Positions 55,030 through 64,000 of a stretch of DNA of 64,000 bases are shown in pieces (positions within the stretch are counted from its first letter, which is position 1; each line of letters begins with the position of its first letter). The stretch is from Mariniphaga sp. (GTDB taxonomy: Bacteria; Bacteroidota; Bacteroidia; Bacteroidales; Prolixibacteraceae). The stretch lies in the NCBI GenBank assembly GCA_024636975.1, contig JAGXGA010000014.1, forward strand, positions 62,001 through 126,000. The letters run 5' to 3'. Both the position numbers and the translations under genes were made by a program. The notes beneath the pieces were generated by a model, which was given only the letters and a program-made list of their open reading frames with translations, was not told the DNA's origin and made no database searches.

Positions 55030-56595
55030 ATGAAAAGGAACATTATATTAATATTATTCCTGTGTTTTTTTGGATGGTCCATAGATGCACAGCAGAAGGT
55101 TAAGGAGAATTTTTACAATAATCCTGTAATACCGGGTGATTTTCCTGACCCAACCATCATCCGGGTTGGCAATATGTATTATGCGGCAGGCACAACATCC
55201 GATTTTGCACCGCATTATCCGCTTTACGAATCTACAGATCTGATAAACTGGACGCATATAGGTGCAATTTTTCATGAGACTCCTGAATGGGCTTCCGACA
55301 GCTTCTGGGCACCTGAATTGTTTTATTATAACGGAACTTTTTATGCCTTCTATGCCGCCAAACGGAAAGGCGACCGGATATCGTGTATTGGAGTGGCAAC
55401 TACAAAAGATGTACACGAAGGATTTACCGACCATGGTGTCCTGATCGAATGGGGGAATGAAGCAATTGATGCATTTGTTTTTCAGGATGATGACGAAAAA
55501 TTTTACATTTTCTGGAAGGCATACGGTCTTAATCCTGACAGGCCCATCGAGATTCTTGGTTCTGAACTGGACCTGAATAAACTATCTCTTGTTGGTGAGC
55601 ATTTTTCTTTAACTGATTACGATGACGGCTGGAAAGGTCACGGTGATGAAGGGCAATGCCTGTTTAAAAAAGACGGAATGTATTACATGCTCTATTCCAA
55701 CGGGGGGTGTTGCGATAACCAGTGCGATTACAGGGTGCTGGTTGCCCGCTCTGAAAGCCTGAAAAGCGGGTGGGAACAACTTCCTGATCCTATTCTTGAG
55801 GGTGGCGGGCAGTGGCTATGTACCGGTCACGGTACACTGGTAACTACTACTGACAACCGGTATTTTTATATGTACCATTCCTACCATGCTGTCGATTTCG
55901 AATACATCGGCCGTCAGGGAATGCTCGATGAACTGGTTTGGGATAAGAACACTGGCTGGCCCAGTTTCAAAAACGGAACCTATGCATCTGATAAAGCGCC
56001 TGTGCCCTTTGTAAATACAGTTCAAAATCGTGAACCTGTATATCATGATGATTTTTCAACCGATTTGAACCTGCAAAACTGGCAATGGGATTTGAATAAG
56101 GAGAAACCCGGAATGAAACTTCGCAGGGGCCGGCTGGAATTGTCTTCCGAAGAAGAAGGATTTATATTTACAGGTATCAGCCCCAAAACCGGTAACTATA
56201 TTTTTGATGCCGGTGTGAATGCAGGTAAGGATGTGGAAAGCGGGATTTGTATATATGGCAACAGCCATAATATTCTTGCACTTACCGTAAAAGAAAATAA
56301 TCTTGTTATTTTATCAGTTAAAAACGGAGTGGAACAAAAGCTGGCTGAAAGAAAAATTAATGGCACAAGCAATTTGACTTTAAGGATGGAATCTGAAAAA
56401 GGCCGATATTTTAAATTTTATTATTCAGAAAGCGGAAATGCATGGATTGCAATTGATACAATTCCTGAATCCGGAATTGACGGCCATTTTTTGCCTCAAT
56501 GGGGTGCTGCTGCCCGCACCGGTCTGCTGATTAATGGAGCCGATAAGGGTAAGGCAATTTATCGTTTTATCAGAATGGAATATAAGTTTCGTTAG
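55030..56595 (+). CDS. GH43 family glycosidase with C-terminal beta-sandwich
   Basis: The protein has 521 residues with a signal peptide (residues 1-21, ending DAQQK). The propeller contains Asp40 in FPDPTII, Asp147 in AIDAFVF and Glu207 in HGDEGQCLF, plus FWAPELFYYNGTFYAFYAA. After about residue 325 a beta-sandwich module follows (DDFSTDLNLQNWQWDLNKEK, then AGVNAGKDVESGICIYG), as in GH43 enzymes with a C-terminal concanavalin-like domain. It is 26 bases after the previous GH43 gene, so it shares its transcript. Activity on arabinose- or xylose-containing chains is possible. Confidence 0.87.
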   Translation: MKRNIILILFLCFFGWSIDAQQKVKENFYNNPVIPGDFPDPTIIRVGNMYYAAGTTSDFAPHYPLYESTDLINWTHIGAIFHETPEWASDSFWAPELFYYNGTFYAFYAAKRKGDRISCIGVATTKDVHEGFTDHGVLIEWGNEAIDAFVFQDDDEKFYIFWKAYGLNPDRPIEILGSELDLNKLSLVGEHFSLTDYDDGWKGHGDEGQCLFKKDGMYYMLYSNGGCCDNQCDYRVLVARSESLKSGWEQLPDPILEGGGQWLCTGHGTLVTTTDNRYFYMYHSYHAVDFEYIGRQGMLDELVWDKNTGWPSFKNGTYASDKAPVPFVNTVQNREPVYHDDFSTDLNLQNWQWDLNKEKPGMKLRRGRLELSSEEEGFIFTGISPKTGNYIFDAGVNAGKDVESGICIYGNSHNILALTVKENNLVILSVKNGVEQKLAERKINGTSNLTLRMESEKGRYFKFYYSESGNAWIAIDTIPESGIDGHFLPQWGAAARTGLLINGADKGKAIYRFIRMEYKFR

Positions 56596-56999
56596 GAGTA
56601 AAATTTCAGTATTGTTTATTTAAAGTCTGCTGATAAACTTGAGTTTGTTCCTTTTGCTATCAGATAGGTTTCATATTTTCAGGAATAAATGAGTCAAAAG
56701 ATTTTCGACCCTGACCAGTTGCGCATATCTGCACGTTTGATTTATGTTTTTTTAAAACATTTTATCCCTGTATTATAATTTCCGGTGCAGGTTCTCAATT
56801 GCAAATATTATTAGGTTGTACATTAAATCGGGTTGTGCATGATTCAATAAAACAATCATTTATTAAACTAAATTTCAGGATGTATATGGTATAAATGAAA
56901 AACATCTCTGAGGCAGGCTATTGCAGATATAAAAAGGAATTATTTTATAAAGCTGTAAATTTTTATATGAAAACATTAGACTGATTGAACGAACTTTTT

Positions 57000-57022
57000 A
57001 AATGTTAAAGGTGTTAACATTT
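57000..57022. promoter_or_regulatory. Perfect 9-bp inverted repeat upstream of the SusC promoter
   Basis: AAATGTTAA, spacer AGGTG, TTAACATTT. Its centre lies about 48 bases before the -7 element, a typical activator position. Confidence 0.6.
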
Positions 57023-57058
57023 TTTAAAAATCCTTATTCTCGTTTAACAGAAAGGACA

Positions 57059-57066
57059 TAACTTTG
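57059..57066 (+). promoter_or_regulatory. -7 promoter element for SusC
   Basis: TAACTTTG is an exact TAnnTTTG match located 84 bases before the ATG. Transcription should begin near 57073, giving a leader of about 77 bases. The -33 element is not clear, as expected for an activated promoter. Confidence 0.6.
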
Positions 57067-57149
57067 AATTTTAGGGGACGCTAAAAATCACAGTAAATAT
57101 TTTCAAAGTAGCAAACACAATTGATAATTATAACTAAAATTCATTTTTT

Positions 57150-60100
57150 ATGAAACATTCACATGTAAAAGGAAGGGGTTTACCTTATTTAATGCTGGTG
57201 TTTTTAATGATTTTTTCTGCTGAGTTGTATGCTCAGCAACAGACAATCACCGGCAGAGTAACCGATACCAGGGACCTGGCTTTGCCCGGAGTAACGGTGT
57301 TGGTTGAAGGAACTACGGAGGGTACAGTGACCAATGAAAATGGTTACTATACATTAAATGTACCCGAGGGAGCTGAAACGTTGCAATTCTCTTTTGTAGG
57401 AATGGCTAGCCAGGTGGTAGAGATTTCCGGAAGGAGTACTATAGATGTTCAGCTTGAAGAGGATGTGATAGGGCTAGAAGAGGTGATAGCCGTGGGATAT
57501 GGTGTTCAGCGGCGTTCGGACGTAACAGGTTCGGTGGGAGTTGTCAGTTCTGAAGAGATATTGGAACGCCCCTCATTCAATGCTTTACAGGGTTTAAAAG
57601 GTAAGGTTGCCGGGGTTAACATATTTGCAAATTCAGGTTCACCAACCGGCAGTACCAGGGTGGTAATTCGGGGAATGAACTCCATTTTAACTTCCACAAA
57701 TCCGCTGTATGTAGTTGATGGTGTGGTTATGGAAAACTTTAACCTGGTAAATCCCAATGATATTGCACGAATTGAAGTATTGAAAGATGCCTCCTCTGCT
57801 GCAATCTACGGAGCCAGGGGTGCTAACGGTGTTATTTTGATAACTACCCGCAGGGGGGCTAAGGCCGGAGAAATTAATGTCAGTTATGACGGTTACATGA
57901 GCGTTGGCAAGATTCGTAAGAAAATGGACTTGTTGAATGCTGAGGAGTGGCTTGAAGTTATACAAAAGGGGTATGAAAACGCTCCAAAATACAGGGATTA
58001 TGACCCTGGAGAAGAACCCACCATCGATTTCACAGATGAAAGGTTGTTTGATTCAAGCGGAAATCCATTATACGATACCGATTGGCAGGACGAGGCCACA
58101 AGAACTGCATTCTCGCACAATCATCAGTTATCTTTTCAACAGGGAAGTGAAAATTCATCGGTAGGTGCCTTTATAAATTATACCGATAGTGAAGGTATCA
58201 TGTTGAATTCATGGATGAAACGTGCAAACGCAAAAATAGCCTACGATATTCAGCCCAAGGAGTGGCTGGAATTTGGGGCCAATCTTATGGTGAACAAGAT
58301 TTGGGAAAATGAAATTGAAGAAGGAGGAGGACATCAGATGCCCCGCCGCTCGATGATTGAAATGGTTCCCATTATGCCGGTAAAATTTCCTGATGGCAGC
58401 TGGAGCAACAGTTCCAGCACCAGTAATTTTGCCCTGGAAGGAATGGCAAACCCGGTTCATGTTTTAACCACTCAGGAACGGCTTAGAGACCGAACCAAGA
58501 TATTCGGGAATTTTGCTTTAACCTTTCATATTCTTCCTACACTTGAATTGAAAACGCAATTCGGAGTCGATAATTCGATTCAGCAAAACAGGGAGTACAG
58601 TCCAAAAGATCTAATCAACATTTCATATCCTAATGCATGGGCCAATGTGAATGATTATACTACAAATTATTGGCAGGAGGAAACCTACCTGACCTACAAT
58701 GAAACAATAGGTTCCCATCGGTTAAATACTGTTTTAGGTATGAGCTGGCAGGAAAGGGTTTACAGGCAAAATACGATCAATGTGTCGGGATTTTCTGATG
58801 ATTTTTACAAGTATAACAATATAGGAGCAGCCAGTAATCCGAGCGCTCCCGGTTCTTATTATGAAAGATGGGGGATGAACTCTTACTTTTTTCGTTTTGG
58901 ATATTCCTATCAGGACCGGTTTATGGCAACTTTAACTGCCCGGGTTGACGGATCGTCCCGTTTCGGTGAAGACAATAAATATGGATTTTTCCCGTCAGCC
59001 GGTTTGGGATGGAATATTTCCAATGAGGATTTTATGGAAGATATTTCATTGATAAATCATTTGAAGCTTCGCGCCAGTTATGGGATTACCGGTAGTACTG
59101 AACTGGGTACCTACAGTTCGCTTGCAACAATGGCCGGCGGTACAGTTCTGATAAATGGTGAAAGGCAGAATTACAACGTTGTGACCCGTCTCCCAAATCC
59201 TGGTTTGGAATGGGAGAAATCCTCACAGTTAAACGTTGGTTTTAATTTAACTGCTTTTGATCAAAGGGTTACAGTAGAGGCAGATTACTATTATAAACTT
59301 ACCACCGATTTGCTGTTGGGCCGACCTGTTCCGCATTCCACCGGGTTTACTTCAGTCACCGATAATATTGGCTCAGTATCTAACAGGGGAATTGATTTAT
59401 TGATCAGCACACAAAATGTTAGGAGAAACGATTTCCGATGGGAAACTAATTTTAATGTGAACTACAATAAAAACAGAATTGAGGCATTAGGCGAAAATGA
59501 CGAAGATATTTTCCCTGGCCCCTGGTGGGTATCAGGAAGCCAAACCATTCTTAGTGTAGGTGAATCCTTAGGCTCTTTTTATGGATATCGTCGTTTGGGT
59601 ACCTGGGGCACCGACGAAGCTGCTGAAGCAGCCGAAGTGGGCGCTGTTCCAGGTGTAGCAAAAAGAACTTCTGAACGGGAAATTATTGGAAAAGGATTGC
59701 CTGATTTTACAGGCAGCTTTATCAACAGGTTGAACTACCGCAATTTTGATTTAATAATTGACCTTCAGTTCACCCTTGGAGTTGAAATAATGCAACAGTT
59801 CCTGCATTCAACAGAAGACCGGACAGGCTATGCAAATGGTCTGGCTACCATCCTATATGATGGATGGACCGAATCAAATCAAAATACAATGGTGCAACAA
59901 ATCAGGAATGCTTCTTTGAGTGGTCAGAATTCAGAAGTGGATGACCACTGGGTTATTGATGGTTCCTATTTGAGGGGAAATCTGTTTTCATTGGGTTATA
60001 ATTTCAAAAGCAGTTCATTGGAGAAATACGGATTGAAAGGATTGCGGACGTACATAAGCGCAGAAAATCTGTTTGTTCTTCATTCAGATGATTTTAAAGG

Positions 60101-60212
60101 TTATGATCCGGAAGCCACTTCATGGGGCGGTGACCAGTGGGGGCAAAATATATTCTTCTTTCAATACCCAAAACCCACTACTGTTACTTTTGGGGTAAAT
60201 GTTAAATTTTAA
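57150..60212 (+). CDS. SusC/RagA family TonB-dependent glycan transporter
   Basis: The protein has 1020 residues with a signal peptide (residues 1-28, ending LYAQQ). An N-terminal CarboxypepD_reg-like domain covers about 31-110 (ITGRVTDTRDLALPGVTVLV). EEVIAVGYGVQRRSDVTGSV joins it to the plug (about 125-235), and the 22-strand barrel runs to the C-terminal aromatic YPKPTTVTFGVNVKF. It imports oligosaccharides through the outer membrane using TonB energy, with SusD as lid. No STN domain is present, so it is not of the anti-sigma-linked type. It should be regulated by the operator-promoter pair directly upstream. Confidence 0.95.
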   Translation: MKHSHVKGRGLPYLMLVFLMIFSAELYAQQQTITGRVTDTRDLALPGVTVLVEGTTEGTVTNENGYYTLNVPEGAETLQFSFVGMASQVVEISGRSTIDVQLEEDVIGLEEVIAVGYGVQRRSDVTGSVGVVSSEEILERPSFNALQGLKGKVAGVNIFANSGSPTGSTRVVIRGMNSILTSTNPLYVVDGVVMENFNLVNPNDIARIEVLKDASSAAIYGARGANGVILITTRRGAKAGEINVSYDGYMSVGKIRKKMDLLNAEEWLEVIQKGYENAPKYRDYDPGEEPTIDFTDERLFDSSGNPLYDTDWQDEATRTAFSHNHQLSFQQGSENSSVGAFINYTDSEGIMLNSWMKRANAKIAYDIQPKEWLEFGANLMVNKIWENEIEEGGGHQMPRRSMIEMVPIMPVKFPDGSWSNSSSTSNFALEGMANPVHVLTTQERLRDRTKIFGNFALTFHILPTLELKTQFGVDNSIQQNREYSPKDLINISYPNAWANVNDYTTNYWQEETYLTYNETIGSHRLNTVLGMSWQERVYRQNTINVSGFSDDFYKYNNIGAASNPSAPGSYYERWGMNSYFFRFGYSYQDRFMATLTARVDGSSRFGEDNKYGFFPSAGLGWNISNEDFMEDISLINHLKLRASYGITGSTELGTYSSLATMAGGTVLINGERQNYNVVTRLPNPGLEWEKSSQLNVGFNLTAFDQRVTVEADYYYKLTTDLLLGRPVPHSTGFTSVTDNIGSVSNRGIDLLISTQNVRRNDFRWETNFNVNYNKNRIEALGENDEDIFPGPWWVSGSQTILSVGESLGSFYGYRRLGTWGTDEAAEAAEVGAVPGVAKRTSEREIIGKGLPDFTGSFINRLNYRNFDLIIDLQFTLGVEIMQQFLHSTEDRTGYANGLATILYDGWTESNQNTMVQQIRNASLSGQNSEVDDHWVIDGSYLRGNLFSLGYNFKSSSLEKYGLKGLRTYISAENLFVLHSDDFKGYDPEATSWGGDQWGQNIFFFQYPKPTTVTFGVNVKF

Positions 60213-60232
60213 TCTGCAATTTAAATATAATA

Positions 60233-61813
60233 ATGATGAAAAAATTATTAGCAATAATATCCATTCTTGGATTTTTTACTTCGTGCACCGATTTTCTCGC
60301 AGAAGAACCAAGAAGTGAAATGAGTGTGGACCAGTTCTTTAGCTATCCTACACATGCATATAATGCAGTGAACATATTGTATCGCACCGGCGCACCCACT
60401 TTTTACAGTACCGGCGTGTATGCCGGCAGCCGTGCAATGCTGGGAGGTTATATGTCGGGTTATTTTGATAATGAATATAAAGGGCAGGAAATGCATGTTC
60501 AGCACAGTCAGAATTTAACTTTGAATGGTCAAAATTTAGGTTCCTATTTTGATGGAGCCTGGGATCCGTGTTACCTGGCTATTTCCAGGGCTAATTTTGC
60601 TATTGAGAACATAGCAGAAACTCCGGGTCTGACAGATGATGAGATAAGTCAACTTGAAGCTGAAGCAAGATTCTTCAGAGCTTTTAACTACTTCTACCTG
60701 GTAAAAACTTTTGGTGATGTGCCATTAATTCTTGAACCCTATTCTTCACTGGAAGGTTTATATGTGGAACGTACCCCATCTTCACAGGTGTACGATCAGA
60801 TAATTACCGATCTTCGATATGCTGTAGAGCAGGGAGGACTTGATTACCTGCCGATGCCTCAAAACGGATACAGGATATCAAGGGCCACTGCAGCCACTCT
60901 TCTGGCTGATGTATATTTAAATGTAAGTGGTTACCCGGTTCAGGAAGACCATTATGCTGAAGCAGCCATAACCGCACGGGAGGTAATTAACAGTGGTAAT
61001 CTGTCGTTAATTGAACACGGTGCCGATGAAAGCCAGAGCGCCTACAACGTTTTGCGGCAATCGGATGTCGAAGATGCATATATTTATGTGATTGAATACG
61101 ATGTCAGCATATCTCAAAACTACTGGCAACCTGCTATCACTTATCCCAACCTTGCAACTGCCTGGGGTATCTTTGCCTATTCTATTACAAATAATGCCTA
61201 TTGGCCGGTAGATGAACTGCTTTCGATGTTTGATGAAGAAAATGATCTACGTATTCAGGAAAAACAATTTTTTCATTCTTCCTTAACTTTTATGCAGGAC
61301 GGACAGGAAGTGACCCGAACTTTTGAAACTGCCCCTTACCTTTGGCACAACGATGATGCCTTATTTGAAACGGGGCAAAACGGTAAGGACATGGTTGTGT
61401 ATCGTTATGCCGAATTACTGCTTATAGCTGCTGAAGCAATTGCACGATCGGAAGGGGTTACAGGGGAAGCAGTTGGTTATTTGGCTGATGTTCGTTCACG
61501 GGCATACTGGCAAACGCCACGCAGCGAAATTGTTGCGGAATTAACCGGGCTTTCTGTTGATCAATTTGTTCAGGAAGTATGGAAAGAACGGTTGCGCGAA
61601 TTTGTGCTGGAATACAGGCTTTGGTCGGATGTTCAGCGAACAAGAATGATTCCGGTTCCGGCTGATGGTAGTTCGGGCGACATTTCTTTTGTAGATGTTA
61701 TCGGATTTCAGACTGTATGGGATAAAACAATTCAGGAAAATCATTTATTGTTCCCCATTTCTGAAAATGAAATACAACGAAATCCCAATTTAGAACAGAA
61801 TCCCGGATATTAA
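60233..61813 (+). CDS. SusD/RagB family glycan-binding lipoprotein
   Basis: The protein has 526 residues with lipid Cys18 (FFTSCTDFL). Typical RagB elements follow: the EEPRSEMSVDQFF start, helical TPR-like segments (EARFFRAFNYFYLVKTFGDV) and the C-terminal half ending WKERLREFVLEYRLW and ENEIQRNPNLEQNPGY. It forms the extracellular lid on SusC, binding the glycan. The gene is 20 bases after susC, and the two are surely one operon. A hairpin follows at 61885. Confidence 0.95.
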   Translation: MMKKLLAIISILGFFTSCTDFLAEEPRSEMSVDQFFSYPTHAYNAVNILYRTGAPTFYSTGVYAGSRAMLGGYMSGYFDNEYKGQEMHVQHSQNLTLNGQNLGSYFDGAWDPCYLAISRANFAIENIAETPGLTDDEISQLEAEARFFRAFNYFYLVKTFGDVPLILEPYSSLEGLYVERTPSSQVYDQIITDLRYAVEQGGLDYLPMPQNGYRISRATAATLLADVYLNVSGYPVQEDHYAEAAITAREVINSGNLSLIEHGADESQSAYNVLRQSDVEDAYIYVIEYDVSISQNYWQPAITYPNLATAWGIFAYSITNNAYWPVDELLSMFDEENDLRIQEKQFFHSSLTFMQDGQEVTRTFETAPYLWHNDDALFETGQNGKDMVVYRYAELLLIAAEAIARSEGVTGEAVGYLADVRSRAYWQTPRSEIVAELTGLSVDQFVQEVWKERLREFVLEYRLWSDVQRTRMIPVPADGSSGDISFVDVIGFQTVWDKTIQENHLLFPISENEIQRNPNLEQNPGY

Positions 61814-61884
61814 TCCCAATTATATCTATATAAGTGATTCTGTTTTTTTAGATAATTATAAATAGAATATTTGCATTAGATAAA

Positions 61885-61912
61885 AGCGCCGGTTGAAATT
61901 TCAGCCGGCGCT
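61885..61912 (+). terminator. GC-rich hairpin after SusD
   Basis: AGCGCCGG pairs with CCGGCGCT and continues with TGAAA/TTTCA after one wobble pair, a 28-base near-perfect palindrome. It has no T run, so it may reduce read-through to the next gene or protect the mRNA end. Confidence 0.65.
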
Positions 61913-62014
61913 ATTCATAATGTTTAACGCCAGGTATCATCCGGTTTTCTTTATAAAATAAATTTCATTCACAGAAGGGCAGTTCACAAATTTTTTTTTC
62001 GTTTTGCAGAATAC

Positions 62015-62022
62015 TATTTTTG
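62015..62022 (+). promoter_or_regulatory. -7 promoter element for the GH76-GH43 gene
   Basis: TATTTTTG matches TAnnTTTG and lies 24 bases before the ATG at 62046. The -33 element is weak. Confidence 0.45.
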
Positions 62023-62045
62023 TTGAAACGAATGGAAAATAAAAA

Positions 62046-64000
62046 ATGAAAAACTTGACTTTTGCCTTACTGAGTTTAATTGGATTAACATTTATAAGCT
62101 GTAATCAAAAAACAAATCCAGTCTCCGTTAATTGGAATGCTATTGCCGACAGCAGCAGCCGGGTGCTGATTAAAAATTACTGGAATGAGGAGGAAAAATA
62201 TTTTAATTACGGCAACGACGACAATAAAACCGATTTCCATTACTGGCCCCAGGCACATGCCCTTGATGTGCTGCTGGATGCCTATTCGCGCTCAGGAGAC
62301 GATTTTTACCTGACTTACATTCATGATTGGTTTCAGGGAGTGCCCGTAAAAAATGGCGGCAGTTTTTTGAACCGTTACATCGACGATATGGAGTGGAATG
62401 CCCTGGCTATGCTGAGGGCTTACCAGATAACAGGTGATGAAAAGTTCATTCAGGCAACGGAGCTGGTATGGGAAGATATTAAAGCACATTGGAATGATAA
62501 TACCGACGGTGGTTTGATGTGGGAGAAGGAAGACCCCTTTGGTAAAAACGCATGTTCAAATGGCCCGGCGGCAATTTTCGCTGCCCGCCTGTTCAGGGAA
62601 AAGAAGGATTTTGATGACCTGGAGTGGGCTAAAAAAATCTACCACTGGGAACGCAATACATTATTTGATGAACAAAGCGGAGCCATTTGGGACAATATAA
62701 AAGAAACAGATGGAGGCCTGAAAATCAATAAGGATTGGATTTTCACCTATAACCAGGGAACATTTATTGGAGCGGGTGTTGAATTATTTACCCTTACAGG
62801 TGACTCGGCTTACCTGCGGGATGCAATAAAAGCTGCCGACTACACGCTTGAGAATTTGGTTAATCCGGCCGATAACCTGCTTAAAAGCGAGGGAGGCGGT
62901 GATGGCGGCCTGTTTAAAGGAGTATTTATACGTTATTTTACTCAATTGGTTATGCACCATGCACTTGATCCGGATCGGAAAGCACGATATACTGAATTTT
63001 TATTTCACAATGCAGAAACCTTATTGCAACAGGGAACCGATCAGGAGCGCTTACTTTATGGACCTTACTGGAATGAACAACCCGAAGGGACAGTGGATTT
63101 GACAATTCAACTAAGCGGATCGATGCTTATGGAAGCAGCTGCTTTGCTTGATAATGCAGGTTATTCAGAGAAAGCACAAAACAACAGCTTTGAGGTTTGG
63201 TCGGGTAACCCGGTGTTTGAAGGCTGCTATGCCGATCCGGAGGTGATTGTTTACGGCGATCGGTACTGGATTTTTCCTACGTTTTCGGCCCCTTATGAAG
63301 AACAGGTGCATTTCGATTGTTTTTCATCACCCGACCTGGTGAACTGGACAAAACATGAAAACATAATCGACACCGCTGAAGTGAAGTGGGCACGACGTGC
63401 TATGTGGGCGCCGGGTGTTATTGCTAAGGATGGGAAGTATTACTTCTTTTTTGCTGCAAACGATGTGCATGAAGGTGAGGTAGGGGGTATTGGAGTATCT
63501 GTGGACGATCAGCCGCAGGGGCCTTATACCGATCTGCTGGGAAAACCGCTTATCAATGAAATTGTAAATGGTGCTCAGCCAATCGACCAGTATATATTCC
63601 GCGATAAAGACAACAGCTGGTACATGTTCTACGGCGGCTGGCGCCATTGCAATGTGGTTAAGCTGAATGACGACTTTACAGGACTGGAACCTTTACCCGA
63701 TGGTGAAATGTTTAAGGAAGTGACTCCTGAAGGATATGTTGAAGGACCAATAATGTTTATACGAAACGGGAAGTACTATTTTATGTGGTCGGAGGGGGGC
63801 TGGACAGGTCCCGATTACAGGGTAGCCTATGCCATTTCCGAAAATCCGTTCGGTCCTTTTGAGCGATTAGGAACAGTTTTGCAACAGGACCCGCAGGTGG
63901 CTACAGGAGCAGGACACCATTCAGTGCTCAACATTCCCGGCACCGATGAGTGGTATATTGTTTACCACCGCAGGCCTCTTACTGAAACTTCGCCTCACCA
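62046..64000 (+). CDS. GH76-GH43 fusion lipoprotein (3' end outside window)
   Basis: At least 651 residues are encoded and the frame is open at the window end. A lipoprotein signal (Cys19 in LTFISCNQ) is followed by a GH76 (alpha/alpha)6 domain, residues about 25-375, with the catalytic pair Asp113-Asp114 in YIDDMEW. From about 388 a GH43 propeller begins (Asp397 in YADPEVI, Asp514 in PIDQYIF, Glu566 in YVEGPIM, MWAPGVI near 456). GH76 enzymes are alpha-1,6-mannanases; GH43 removes furanose or xylose units. The two parts may debranch and cleave the same chain. The gene lies after the SusD hairpin. Confidence 0.88.
   Translation, partial: MKNLTFALLSLIGLTFISCNQKTNPVSVNWNAIADSSSRVLIKNYWNEEEKYFNYGNDDNKTDFHYWPQAHALDVLLDAYSRSGDDFYLTYIHDWFQGVPVKNGGSFLNRYIDDMEWNALAMLRAYQITGDEKFIQATELVWEDIKAHWNDNTDGGLMWEKEDPFGKNACSNGPAAIFAARLFREKKDFDDLEWAKKIYHWERNTLFDEQSGAIWDNIKETDGGLKINKDWIFTYNQGTFIGAGVELFTLTGDSAYLRDAIKAADYTLENLVNPADNLLKSEGGGDGGLFKGVFIRYFTQLVMHHALDPDRKARYTEFLFHNAETLLQQGTDQERLLYGPYWNEQPEGTVDLTIQLSGSMLMEAAALLDNAGYSEKAQNNSFEVWSGNPVFEGCYADPEVIVYGDRYWIFPTFSAPYEEQVHFDCFSSPDLVNWTKHENIIDTAEVKWARRAMWAPGVIAKDGKYYFFFAANDVHEGEVGGIGVSVDDQPQGPYTDLLGKPLINEIVNGAQPIDQYIFRDKDNSWYMFYGGWRHCNVVKLNDDFTGLEPLPDGEMFKEVTPEGYVEGPIMFIRNGKYYFMWSEGGWTGPDYRVAYAISENPFGPFERLGTVLQQDPQVATGAGHHSVLNIPGTDEWYIVYHRRPLTETSPH

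Larger units (their letters stand above)
56596..57149. other. Intergenic region upstream of SusC
   Basis: This 554-base AT-rich region separates the GH2-GH43 run from susC. It carries a candidate operator (57000-57022) and a promoter (57059-57066). No gene is visible in the first 400 bases. Confidence 0.6.

Overview
The window is chromosomal DNA of a marine or sediment-type member of the Bacteroidota, probably near the Marinilabiliales/Prolixibacteraceae. The lineage is inferred from gene content and signals. Evidence for the phylum: a SusC/SusD pair, many lipoprotein glycoside hydrolases and sulfatases, a type IX secretion (T9SS) C-terminal sorting domain, and several promoters matching the Bacteroidota form TAnnTTTG with an upstream TTTG. 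Ribosome-binding sites are weak. No insertion sequence, CRISPR array or prophage was seen.

Layout. 1-12166: a partial CotH-type lipoprotein, a secreted phosphoesterase, and a surface-glycan assembly region with four GT-C membrane glycosyltransferases, one GT2 enzyme and a methyltransferase. 12420-14318: coaD and a thioredoxin-like lipid-side or periplasmic protein. 14435-20218: one sulfatase, a TetR-redoxin-DsrE operon and an Opu-type osmolyte ABC transporter. 20622-21236: a tRNA-Pro gene preceded by five 99-bp tandem copies carrying the 5' half of the same tRNA, all behind one promoter; this is the most unusual structure in the window. 21270-22433: a PAS histidine kinase.

22698-35311 is a sulfated-glycan and fucose region. 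It holds five sulfatases on one strand and a parallel beta-helix protein, divergent from L-fucose isomerase and a FucR-like GntR regulator. 35376-39494 holds a TolB-like beta-propeller protein, a decayed alcohol dehydrogenase, a small monooxygenase-like protein and a PhoD phosphatase. 39510-42868 is a four-gene operon (D-lyxose/D-mannose isomerase-like, PfkB kinase, mannitol-1-phosphate dehydrogenase-like, small secreted protein) that could bring mannose and mannitol phosphate to fructose-6-phosphate.

43280-48520 is a stress and housekeeping group: AI-2E family transporter, DUF2383 protein, PfpI protein, topoisomerase IB, a small membrane-anchored protein and an AsmA/DUF748-like protein. 48798-64000 is a polysaccharide utilisation locus: GH20 on the minus strand, then on the plus strand GH2, three GH43 enzymes, SusC, SusD and a lipoprotein fusing GH76 to GH43 that runs off the end. 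GH76 with several GH43 enzymes suggests an alpha-mannan bearing furanose side chains, which is an inference. An unusual inverted array of 11-bp repeats lies in front of the GH2 gene, and a perfect 9-bp inverted repeat lies upstream of the SusC promoter.
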